A stretch of 64,000 nt of DNA from Periconia sp. R9002. Lineage: Eukaryota; Ascomycota; Dothideomycetes; Pleosporales; Periconiaceae. The notes under the pieces are model-generated. The model had not been told where the DNA came from. It saw only the letters and a list, made by a program, of their open reading frames with translations, and made no database searches. The translations under genes and the position numbers were made by a program. Within the stretch, counting starts at the first letter, position 1; the number at the start of each line of letters is the position of its first letter. The stretch covers positions 1 through 64,000 of the forward strand of contig JAMAHW010000026.1 in assembly GCA_023627715.1 (NCBI GenBank). The letters are read 5' to 3'. Shown one piece after another: positions 54,659-64,000 of the stretch.

Positions 54659-56952
54659 TTAAGCGTCGGAAGATGAAGAGTATGCATCGTCTTGATGCTC
54701 ACATGTGCCGTCGTCCTCACTCCGGTTATAGATCTGGGTAGTCATACCGTGCACATCGACAAAATGGCTCCGAAACGTATCTTCAGAATCGAATTGTTGC
54801 TCACAGTTACCGCAATACGCAGGAGAATGCTCTAACGTTCGCAGGATATGAAGATCCACATGACTTTTGAAGTTTCCGGAACGACCCCGCTCGAGCCTCT
54901 CTGGGCAAAGGGGGCACCGGCCAGGGAAGATGACTAGTTTATGCCACACGATCATACCACAGAAAGATTTCGGTATAAGATGCTCGTGTATGTCGTGGGG
55001 ATCGTCGGGCTTGTAAAACTTGGCGCATTCGAAACAGAACGAAATCTTCTCCCGGTTGCAGAAGCAGTTCAACACATGAAGCGAAGCAGGAGTCTTCATC
55101 ATACCATCAACGCTTATCATGCAATAAGGACAGCATTTATCATCTGTAACAGAGTTCAGACGGGGAGAATAATTAGGTCGAAATTCGGATGGGTCTGCCA
55201 AGCGCTGTAAAGGCTCACATTGCGTGAGCGTAGTCGACCCCTGTGACCATAGCACGTCTATGACAGCTTTTTGTAAAGGGTTGTATCGTAACATGTGTTG
55301 AAAGAACGGACTCGGAAGGGGGTGAGCAGGCGCTGAACCTTCAACTAGGTCTGGTGGATCAACTTCGGTATCCTGGGAACCGCTAGATGCAAAAAAGAAT
55401 TGCTTTCTCCTTCTGTATTCCATCTTTCGAGCCTGTCTAACAGTCTCAGATTTTTTTAGACCAGGACGCTTTGCGGCTATCACCTCGAACGAATCCTGTT
55501 GGAGCCGCGGATCTTGACGAGCTAACATAGGTCCATATGGTATTGGCGCCTTGTTGTTCCGTGTGAAACCTATTGCTCGAGTCGCGTCGATGTACTGCTT
55601 GTCCTCAGGAAGGCCAAGGACAAGATTTTGAGTGTCTATGCCAATAGTTGACGAGACGTAGGAGCGAAATGTACGACCGTTGTTGTGAGACATTGCCTGA
55701 GTCATCTTCTGGGCGGAGACCTTGTCTGTGAAAGGCAGTTAGCGACTTTTATATGAATTTTTCTTAGGCTAAATGCTTACCTTCAATTTGATTGCCAAAT
55801 CCGCGACGGAAAGAGTAGGGTGTAAGTGCTTGACCGTATCCACATCTCTCACCAATAGCTTTCAAGTGGAGGCCAAAAGACGTTGCTGTCATGACATTCT
55901 GATCATCAATCCTAACTTGACTGGCTGAGAAGGCCCGCGATATTGGTGTATCCATCTTATCCCACCGAATTTGAAAGGCTCTTGAGGTAGCTGTTGGCTG
56001 GATAAAACGTCTCTCGAAATCCGCAAGGGTCTTCTGCTGGACAAAGACTCCATCTGCGACTGCCAGACAAAGGAACCAGGTAACAGCGCATCTGTATCTA
56101 TTCTCGGGCTGTTCACGTAAAGTAATGGTTTCGGTGTCACCCGAACCACGTTTGTGTTTTCGATTCCGTAGGGTGAGTTTAACCTCGTAAAGCAGCCGTC
56201 CACGATGCCGAAAAAGGCTTAGGGCAGCGTCTCCGTAAGTCAAGCCTTGGTTCGAACCTCGATGGGTACTTGATTCCACAATATCTCCAGGTCGAAGTCC
56301 CCAGTATGAACAGAGCAGTATGTTCCAGGTTAGCTGTATCATTATACGTGGATGCTTGTAAATGTACTCGTCTAAGCGCCATTGAAAGCTGATGATCGCT
56401 TCCGAATCTGCAAAGAAGGCTATAGACTTTTCTCTCTTCTTCATTGAGGCACCTTGCTTATGTAGATCCTTGATAAACTGTTTCCACAGTCAGCTCACAT
56501 GTAAGTCCGGTAAGAAAGCGTAACCCTACTTTCTTCATTTCTGCGACTTCCGCAGTTTTGTATACATGATTGGTGGCAAGAGTCACAGCACGACGGACTT
56601 GTTGAAACTCTTTCGCGAGGGTATGAACGCTGATTGTAACAGAGATTCTTGCCTGTGCCGTTCTCAACCGCCAAAGCATATAGGCTTTCAAAAAATTGAG
56701 AGTGGGCGGCAACTGAAACGGCTGGACCATTTCTGCCTCTTTGAAAGGAGAAGGCAGAAGGACAGCAAAGCTACGGCACGGCTGTTAGCTGGTGTCGCCC
56801 AAGAGGGTAAGTACTGAGCCAGACCTCTTCCACCTCTGTATTAGTCTTTTAAGGAACTCTTTCTCATACTCCTTCGCAGCCCCTAAAATGGAAGGCTTGC
56901 CGTCTTCACCAGCAGCTAGAGCCAGTATATCTGAGAAGGTTTCCTCCATCAT
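54659..56952 (-). CDS. DUF3435 tyrosine recombinase (Starship captain family) with zinc-finger tail
   Basis: Four exons (56952-56815, 56736-56499, 56452-55781, 55725-54659) close in phase for 704 residues. The core matches DUF3435: 'SYWGLRPGDIVESSTHRGSN', 'LTYGDAALSLFRHRGRLLYE', 'FLCLAVADGVFVQ', 'LTPYSFRRGFGNQIE', 'AMSHNNGRTFRSYVSSTIG'. These include the tyrosine-recombinase residues: Arg of 'GLRPG' near 180, Arg of 'SFRRG' near 340, His of 'MSHNN', and Tyr of 'RSYVSS' near 372. The last ~140 residues hold several Cys/His pairs ('CCPYC', 'CPLCPERL', 'CGNCEQQF' with 'SHFVDVH'), likely C2H2-type fingers. Such enzymes cut and rejoin DNA to move giant elements. Captains lie at one end of the element and point inward, here leftward. 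Not all family members are active captains. Confidence 0.85.
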
Positions 56953-57423
56953 AGTAGAATGGCTTCCAGCAACGAAGTTTGGGTGCTAAACTGCCAACAA
57001 GAATTAAGAGGTAAGGGCGGAGTCAGGAGCCAGTTGCTTATCTATGAGTATTCAGGCTAAGCGGTTACATTGCTCTTTTGGTATAATCTGTTTCTAATTT
57101 CTCATTGGGTGTGCTATGTGTAGCGGTGGATGTGGCTCGATTTCTGTATAAGTTTCGAATATGAAATTGGGTAATCTCTTAAATACCAATGATAGTATGC
57201 CGCACTGTATCAATACTTTGTAACGAACTATAGTAGTAGATTAGAGCACGCTATAGCTCTCTATCACACGCTAAAATTTACACTTCGCGATTGCCCCACT
57301 TTTCGTTTTTGAAAAACGATGCGAGCATTGACTATACATTTGGAGAACGCGAAAATCAAAATCCGAAAGTAGGATATTTATGTTTTGAGTGCTACATATG
57401 TATAAAAGAAATCAGAATTTTTT
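56953..57423. other. Recombinase upstream region / candidate element edge
   Basis: 470 bases between the recombinase start and the tRNA. It contains no ORF and becomes AT-rich toward the tRNA. If this is a Starship, its captain-side end should lie here or shortly beyond. I could not recognise a terminal inverted repeat or a target-site duplication by eye. Confidence 0.4.
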
Positions 57424-57536
57424 GGGCTTGTGGTTTAGTGGTATAATTTTCCCTTAGCATCGCAAATATGGGACGCATGTCTCGTTTTCACGCCAAAGCA
57501 TGGGAAAGGTCCTGGGTTCGATTCCCAGCAAGTCCA
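57424..57536 (+). tRNA. tRNA-Ala (AGC) with intron
   Basis: Acceptor arms GGGCTTG (57424-57430) and CAAGTCC (57529-57535) pair with one G-U, followed by discriminator A. The D arm is GTTTAGTGGTATAAT. The anticodon stem TTCCC/GGGAA encloses TTAGCA-T, anticodon AGC at 57456-57458. A 41-base intron (57460-57500) sits after position 37. The T arm CTGGG-TTCGATT-CCCAG includes the B box GGTTCGATTCC. A T-run at about 57,540-57,551 is the Pol III terminator. The anticodon assignment is firm; the exact intron ends are ambiguous by a few bases because AGCA is repeated. Confidence 0.9.
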
Positions 57537-58125
57537 TAGTTTTTTTTTTTTAGAATTGCTGGTTTCCATAGGAATGCAACGAAACACAAGGTTACTGTTA
57601 CGTGGGTTATTGTCTTTTCGCGCTTGGTTTACTGACTGACGTCCACGATCTATACAGGTAGGTGGCTCTGTATGGGAGGAAGGCGAGGATTACAAGTCCA
57701 TGTTCTTTTTGTGGATCTTTTGGATGGGTGGTTTTTTTATGTGTTGTTTTCAACTGGTGGGACAACAAACCACGCACACACTACGTATCTTTACTTTTAG
57801 GGGTTTTGTGTTTGGATGGGTGAGCGGTAGAGACAAGGAACTTACTTCTGCACGATGTAGTACCTAGTTGCGTTGGATAGGATGAATGGACGGTATGCAA
57901 GTCACAACAACGGATTTAGAATAATCAAGGCCAGAGGGTCCTCGCTGCACTTCTTGTTCAGGCTCACAAATATACATGCATATATTTCATAGAATTGCAT
58001 GTCGACCTGTCTATCTCTAAAGAAATATCAAATAACAAACCTGTTCCAATTGATTGATATAACGTGAAAACCTCATATTGATGCTTGTGAAGATATCACT
58101 CCACATCCTATCATTCCTCCTCCTA
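57537..58125. other. Intergenic, no gene seen
   Basis: A T-rich tRNA terminator is followed by ~570 bases without supported ORFs, leading into the 3' end of the large minus-strand gene. Confidence 0.5.
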
Positions 58126-61100
58126 TTAGGACAACTCGGTAATGCGGTTGAGACTTGGAGGCGGCTCAGGCCCGAAGGGTTCCAGCACCACACCGAGCTT
58201 CTCAACCGTGTTTGCATACTCTTCAGTTACTTGGTCCATCTCTGCCAGCACTTCATTCATGCGTGACGTCCAGTACCCTTTATAGAAGTCGTAAAACGAT
58301 GGGTTCTCGCAGGAGGCGTACGCGGCTTCGAATTCGGTAGTAAGTTCCTCTAGCTTGGCGATGAGCTCTGCGTCTTCTTCGTGTAATTCATTCCTCTCTT
58401 CTTGCGCATGGCGCGAGTGGGGGTCTGTTGCTCTATAATCCCTCAACCATACCATCTCCACGCAGGTATGTCGGATACCAAGCTTTTCGAAGGTAAGAAC
58501 ACGTATAACAGCGTTGGCCATGATGAGAGAAGTGGATAGTAGGGAATCCATCCAGGAAAGTATACAACCAAAGGCTACCTCTCGCTGAGTCTCGAGTGCT
58601 TCGCTCCCGTTCGGTTTCCAAATCCAATGGGCTTTCGATAAACGGTCTGAGAAAGTGTCTTTGAACGCACATGTGATGGGAAAGCAACCTTCCCGCGAGC
58701 AAGCACAGCAACAGCGATCTGGACCCGCCGATATCATGAGCTGCACGTGTAGACTCCACCAGCAATGTGCAGTGAAAAATTCTCTTGTGAAATTGGAAAT
58801 CATGTCCATATCTCCTATGAAATGTGGCTGAAGCAAGTTAATTACGGAAAGTCTGAATGGAATAGTGGCGACCATATGGGCTGGTGTAGTTTGGTAGTGT
58901 GGGTGGATCCATTCTTTTTTTGCTCCCTTGTTTATAAACCACCGTATCATTCGTAAGTTGGATATATCGAAATCCATGGTAATCACAGATAATAATGGGC
59001 GAAGAAAATGTTCTTTGGCCAGCTTCCACAATGGCGTTCCGGTACGTGAGTATTCATATATGCTATTTGCGCAATCCGATGTATCCAAAATCCGGAAGCC
59101 AGCGTCGTAGAGAGCGTCCGCAAATTTGTAATGTCTCACATAATGGAACACCCATATTATCTCATCTGGCTCCGAATCATTGAACTTCGAGACTTTGTGG
59201 CCCGGATTCATTTGGCGTTTAAGTACTTGGACCACATGGCTTATTACTTCTTCACCCATCCCAGAAATTCGCAGAAGCGTAAGACCAAGGATCTTAGCTC
59301 CAGCTCCGATGAGCAAGTCCACTGTCCGAAAATTCATGAACTGGTAAGCATTACAGAGCGCATCGTTATACCATATTCCAGAGGTTGAATTTTTAGTATA
59401 GTGGAGAATAAGGCACACGCCTTCCGGCCAGTCGCATGATGCCGTTAGACATTTCTCCAGTCGATCTGCATCCATGGAATCGAAACTCTGAAGTTGTGCA
59501 GTCAGGTCCGGTTTTGACCTGGCTAAAATTGCACAAATAAGAGGATCCCCTTCGAATCCTATATATTTTAAGTTATGCCTTCGATTTGTCCAATTTAGTA
59601 GATAGTTATACCTTGGTTCACCACATGAGGACTTGGTAATAACTCAGACTTAAGGACAGAAAATTCTTCCTCTCCAAAAGAATCGAGGTGTAGGCCATTT
59701 CCTGACCACATACATCCTCGATCCACCAGGTAGGAACACATGTACCTAAAACCTTGGATGTCGTACCCCCAGACACTTTTCAACAGGATATCGAGTGGGG
59801 TATGCGGGTCACTATCGCAGCCCACAGGTACTCCGGCAGATATGAGAAAATCGAGGAGGTCGATTACCTCATCCAACGAAGGCTGTCCTCCCATCAACGC
59901 AACATCGCAGTATAGATACTGACACGCATTCTGTACGTGTTACATAAGTTCGGGACACGGTATGACTGACTCACCTGGAGGAGACTTTCACCCCACTCAT
60001 TCATGTCTGTTGCAAGCACAGTCCCATCTCGAAGATACTGATCTAGTGAGCGTTTGAATACTTCCGAACCTTCGAATCGAGCTCTGCCATTTATGCCGTG
60101 GGGAAATAATCTAAAAGCAGGATTTTGATTGGAAACAATTCTGCGGAGGGTTAGTCCATGACTCATTGAATACCCACCAGCTCCCCTAGTGCAATTTAGG
60201 GTGAATTCAGCGATATATGCAAACATGGACGCGCTGTATTGTATCTTTGTACCAACACTATGTGATTTCTGACGGGTGAGAGACAGTGGGCACCGAGAAT
60301 CATGGGTAGATTCGCTTCGCCAGAAGAAAGATAAAGAGCTATGTGGGCGAACGGATTTTCTGATGAATGAGCTCTTAGAGCATGTGCATCGCCCCGAAGA
60401 GCGAACCAACGATCGGGAGCGGAAAGATTGGGGCGGTTCTATGTTTGCGTTTTGATACGTGGAAGCTTCCAGAGTGGTAAGTCCTTTAGTAGCAGCTATT
60501 CCTTGACTTATCGTACTTGGTGTGAGTAGTTTCTGGTTTGCTATCGCCGTGGTGATCTGCACCTGTATCCACATTAAATGGAGTGCCGCAAGTAGAATGT
60601 CGAGGGGAGGCAAACCAACGTAGAAATTTGCTGAGCGATCTGTTGCTGCTGCAGTGAGACGCCCTCCAGATTTTGGGCAACAAGGCGGTTCTGTTGTGCA
60701 CTAATATTTGAAGCTTGGTGCAGTGAGTGCAGTGATTGCATGGCGTTGAGTTGGCCAAATTGAATAGCAGCCAATTGATGATCGAATGAAGCGGCGTATT
60801 TCACCATCTCTTCCTGTGACTCAACGCTTACTTTCCTAGATAGACCTCGGTCAGAGCGTTTTATGAGGAAGGGGATGGAAACCAACAGTTGAAGGGCGTG
60901 CAAAGCCGTATCTAGATCATCTTGCGCGCGATCAACCCACGCACTCACGTCCTTCAGCGTGCCCTTTTTTAATGGGTATACTAATCTCTTCTCTACCATT
61001 TTCATTTTTGCTGACACAGACTGCGAAGCAGGCACTTCCCCGCACTTCCTTACCACCTCATCCAACTTTATAAGCTCATGGTCGCAGTTGCATATGGAAA

Positions 61101-61314
61101 CGCGGACACGCTCTGAAACAGTATCTCCCCTTGTCTCTAGTTTCTGAAGCGGTATCTCGAGCGCAGCAAGCGTCTCATGAAGGCGTTTCATGCGCTGTAC
61201 TGCGTGTGCGATGTCGTCGGAGTAGGTTTTGTAGTTGGAATAGTATGCCAACAGGCCTTGGGTGACTTGAAGGCCCAGTGACACGATTCCGACGGCTGTA
61301 CCGGGATCAGCCAT
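58126..61314 (-). CDS. Fungal STAND-N / ankyrin-type protein (1012 aa)
   Basis: Exons 61314-60616, 60562-59975, 59930-59612 and 59558-58126 close in phase. The N-terminus ('MADPGTAVGIVSLGLQVTQG', 'LLAYYSNYKTYSDDIAHAV') is the fungal N-terminal domain found on STAND proteins. A coiled-coil region with 'LEGVSLQQQQIAQQIS' follows, then a conserved block ('CPLSLTRQKSHSVGTKIQYS') and degenerate ankyrin-like repeats ('EVIDLLDFLISAGVPVGCDS', 'TPLDILLKSV', 'TVDLLIGAGAKILG', 'TPLWKLAKEH'). A Cys cluster ('RCCCACSREGCFPIT') and a charged C-terminus complete it. No NACHT or NB-ARC P-loop is present, so it is not a full NLR. Proteins of this layout are common in filamentous fungi, function unknown. It lies beyond the tRNA, outside the proposed element. 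Confidence 0.75.
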
Positions 61315-62123
61315 GGCTCTGATGCGAATCCAAGGAAGAGATGTTTGGCGAGGAGAGCAAAGGATGGCGGAGAGCAGAAGTTAATGTTATGTTATCGAGC
61401 GACTAGGCTGAAACAGACAGCAGGATGTGTTCAGCCTTGCAATCAGTTCCACACCGGAAAATGAATCTGTGCTTAAGGTGAGGTAGCGATATTATCTGAT
61501 CATGTATTGCAGTAAAATCTGCTCCATGAAGATGGAGGAGCTGTGAAAGAAGACCAAGCGATGGGAGGTCAATAAGAAGGTAGAAGGGGAGAGGCTGAGA
61601 CAACCCCACGATTTATACGAGCTGATTATGTATGCGATTGGCATGCGCTCTTGGGTGGGTATACAAATCAAAACTTGCTCGCGGAATTATTGCTTCTGAG
61701 ATCTACAGGTTTCCTACGTTGTTTAAGGAATTGGTATGTTTTTACATGATCAAGTATTTTTTTTTTAAGTTAGCAGGTGTTCTACCTAACAAAACAATAC
61801 TAGAAAAGAGTGACAAAAACAAGGTGGGCGGGCGGCCTTGACTACAAAAAGTATGACCATGTATATATCCATAGTAAGCAAGAAAGGCAGTTACGCCCGA
61901 GCTTCATAACCAGAAAATTCGTTCTTAGGAAAGACCGTGTTGGACCCCACCTGCGACGAGAAACCGTCAGACACCGAAAGCCACACCCGCCACTACAAGC
62001 ACCTGCATTTGAACCATCACATCTACTCCCTAACCCCCGAAAACTTTGTATATCGATTTTCAAACACCGAGATGGAAGTCCGAGCGTATCTGATCGGAGA
62101 CGAGGTACAGTGCAAAGAACGAT
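61315..62123. other. No confident gene
   Basis: This holds the promoter region of the STAND-N gene. ORFs of 101-125 codons near 61.8-62.2 kb overlap on both strands. One of them may contribute a 5' exon to the next ORF. Confidence 0.4.
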
Positions 62124-62693
62124 GTGGTGCAGCTTGGAGCCATTCACATCGTTACGTCTCAGTCGCTTGAGAAGGGTCTTTCAGTAGCCCAACAGCACGC
62201 AGAGCGTCGAGGGTCTGACACCTTTGGAACCACCACGTCTGAATGCGATCAAGTGCAGCCGCACTATATGATCCTATCAATCAGACACATAACGCTCTGC
62301 TACGTAGACGGTTCGAGGTCGCTCACGCATACTGCCCCGGAGCCCCTGTTCAATGGCGACTATACCACATCGCCGCCCTCAAACCTGGCAATGGACTATC
62401 TCATTTGGGCGACTGCTTCCGCCAGACCGTTGCCTATCTCACGCCTTCAACTACTCCCGGTTGAGTTACAAAACTCGATCCTTCTCCACGCAACCAACAG
62501 TGCAATTCGAGCAGCCAAACTGGGCTGTCTGCTTGGTTTAGGATACGCATTCTCGTGGAAGGATGGCTCACGCCCCGTGCAGCTTCTCACTACCGAGGGT
62601 CCGCACTATCTGAAGAACGAAACTATAAATCGCATTGAATGTGGCCCTTCAAATGAGAATATGCTGTTCTATCACACCAAGTTCCAGGAATAG
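62124..62693 (+). CDS. F-box-like hypothetical protein (3' part)
   Basis: The C-terminal ~90 residues read 'LLPVELQNSILLHATNSAIR', 'AAKLGCLLGLGYAFSWKDG' and 'ENMLFYHTKFQE', like the short F-box-type proteins expanded in some filamentous ascomycetes. The upstream part is less convincing and may belong to a different exon. An overlapping frame at 62243-62464 also looks protein-like ('LYDPINQTHNALLRRRFEVA', 'LKPGNGLSHLGDCFRQTVAY'), so the true exon structure is unresolved and the gene could be broken. Confidence 0.4.
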   Translation: MVQLGAIHIVTSQSLEKGLSVAQQHAERRGSDTFGTTTSECDQVQPHYMILSIRHITLCYVDGSRSLTHTAPEPLFNGDYTTSPPSNLAMDYLIWATASARPLPISRLQLLPVELQNSILLHATNSAIRAAKLGCLLGLGYAFSWKDGSRPVQLLTTEGPHYLKNETINRIECGPSNENMLFYHTKFQE

Positions 62694-63730
62694 TGGACTC
62701 AGATTGCGAGTTCTCGCATCCTGCTCGAGTGTTTTTGTTGGCAGATAATGGAAAATGAAAAATATGCAGTTTTATCATCGCTGAGTGTTGAATTGCTCGC
62801 GGTATCGAGACCGAAAGGTTTTACGATATAAGTTTTACGATATAACAACATTTTCCCACCACCACTACTAAACCCACCCCCAGAACAAATCCCTCAAAAG
62901 CAAATATGCATGTACATGTGTATAAACGTTATAATTTTTCTTCATTGGTATCTCTCTGTCTCTCTCTCGCCTCTTCCTTTTTCTATCCCTTCATTCATCC
63001 TTCCCCCCTTTTCCCCCCTCAAAACAAGGGGGGACAAGGGGAAGGTGCCGAGTCAACTTCCCAGAACGAAGAAGAAAAAAAAAGTATAAACACATGAAGA
63101 AAAACAGAGAAAGAAAGAAAGAAGTAGAAGAAGAGGAGAGAGAGATATATATATATGCTTGTTTGCTTTGCTTACTTGCGGTAGACTGTCTTGCCTTTGC
63201 AAAAAAAGGTACAAAAGAAGACAATAATGAAATAACAAAAACAAAACTAGAATAAAAAAGTAGCCTCGCCATCACAGAAAACCTAAGTTCCACTCCAGCC
63301 AGCAATGGGCAAAAACACATCGAGACCAAAAAAAGAAAGCCAATGCTATGATACACATACACAGAAAGATTTTCCCTTCAATCCCCATCAAAAAAACACC
63401 CTTGACCTTCCCTTTGACCTTCTCCTAATCTCCCCAGTTTCGTGAAATGGTCTGTGCGTGTGGTATATCAAACTTGATCGTTATAGTGTGGGGTGGGGAA
63501 AATCGCACACGGCCGCTTAAGAGAATAAAGAAGAAGAAAGAAAATGGGTAACTCGATGATGCAATCATTGGTATCTTCCCACCCGCGCCGCCGTCCAATT
63601 CCAAGATCCAGAATGTGCAGAGAAACAAGAAAAAGAAGAAAGTAAAATCGCATTGGCCGCCCAACATGCATCCAGACAAAGGAAATCGAACATTGTCGTG
63701 AACCAAAAGCAAAAGATTGCATCATTCGGT
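62694..63730. other. Long low-complexity 3' flank
   Basis: Purine- and pyrimidine-rich tracts and a (TA) run occur near 63,150. There is no supported gene. The right part is probably the 3' untranslated region of the gene entering from the right edge. Confidence 0.5.
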
Positions 63731-64000
63731 TTAACGGTTCCACCTCTCTTGCTGCTGTGGAGGTGGATGCCTACTCCAGTCCATTGGTTGAGTAGGTGGT
63801 CCTCCTCTCTGTTCATGACCTTGCGGAGGGGGTCCTGGCCGTCTCATCATGCTATCTCGATGGTATTGTGCTTCCTGCATCTCTCGATCACGAGCTTCTC
63901 GTTCTCTCATGTCTCGATCTCGCATCTCGCGCTCTCTCATCTCGCGGGCATAAGGATCGTCGCGACCGGGCTGATGTTGCGGCTGCTCTTCTCGCATGCG
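63731..64000 (-). CDS. C-terminal part of an R/E/D-rich protein (runs off the window)
   Basis: At least 88 codons read toward a stop at 63731. The sequence is repeats of arginine with acidic residues and Met ('REMREREMRDRDMRERE') followed by a P/Q/H-rich tail ('RPGPPPQGHEQRGGPPTQP'). This composition is typical of nuclear RNA- or chromatin-associated proteins. The start lies beyond the right edge, and the identity cannot be told from this portion. Confidence 0.6.
   Translation of the reverse strand, partial: RMREEQPQHQPGRDDPYAREMREREMRDRDMREREARDREMQEAQYHRDSMMRRPGPPPQGHEQRGGPPTQPMDWSRHPPPQQQERWNR

Overview
The window is nuclear DNA of a filamentous ascomycete (Pezizomycotina). The evidence is short introns of 44-60 nt with GTAAGT-like donors and CTAAC-like branch sites, a HET-domain NLR, fungal Zn2Cys6 regulators, F-box families, an intron-containing tRNA-Ala, and AT-rich, stop-riddled gene copies of the kind left by repeat-induced point mutation (RIP). 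Several families (F-box/ankyrin proteins and a 'LRPFEISCLLHAIGC' family) remind me of Leotiomycetes, but that placement is a guess.

Layout. 0-16 kb is repeat-rich. It holds two decayed copies of a nit-4-like Zn2Cys6 regulator, five copies of a ~65 bp dispersed repeat, an NLR (HET-NACHT-ankyrin) broken by one in-frame stop and bracketed by inverted copies of that repeat, a small Zn2Cys6 gene, a spliced SAM+HMG-box gene, and ~4 kb of RIP-like AT-rich DNA. 16-27 kb carries mostly minus-strand genes: an F-box/ankyrin protein, uncharacterised single-exon proteins, two multi-pass membrane proteins, and a frameshifted alpha/beta hydrolase. 27-54 kb is accessory-looking: orphan proteins separated by TTAATTAA/TTAACTAA tracts and tandem repeats, with a few recognisable genes among them (C2H2 finger, two F-box-like, small secreted protein, cupredoxin, LPMO-like DUF7492 protein, ferric reductase, divergent MADS-box protein). 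At 54.7-57.0 kb lies an intact four-exon DUF3435 tyrosine recombinase, the family of Starship 'captains'. 57-64 kb looks like ordinary chromosome: tRNA-Ala, a large STAND-N/ankyrin protein, an F-box-like ORF, and the 3' end of an R/E/D-rich protein.

Interpretation. Captains sit at one end of a Starship and point inward. Here the captain points left, so the accessory block to its left, with a ferric reductase (a recurrent Starship cargo class) and possibly the distant NLR, may be cargo. The right edge would then lie between the captain start (56,952) and the tRNA (57,424) or a little beyond. No left boundary or target-site duplication could be established by eye. Many genes were assembled here by joining exons across inferred introns; where the phases close exactly the exon coordinates are given.
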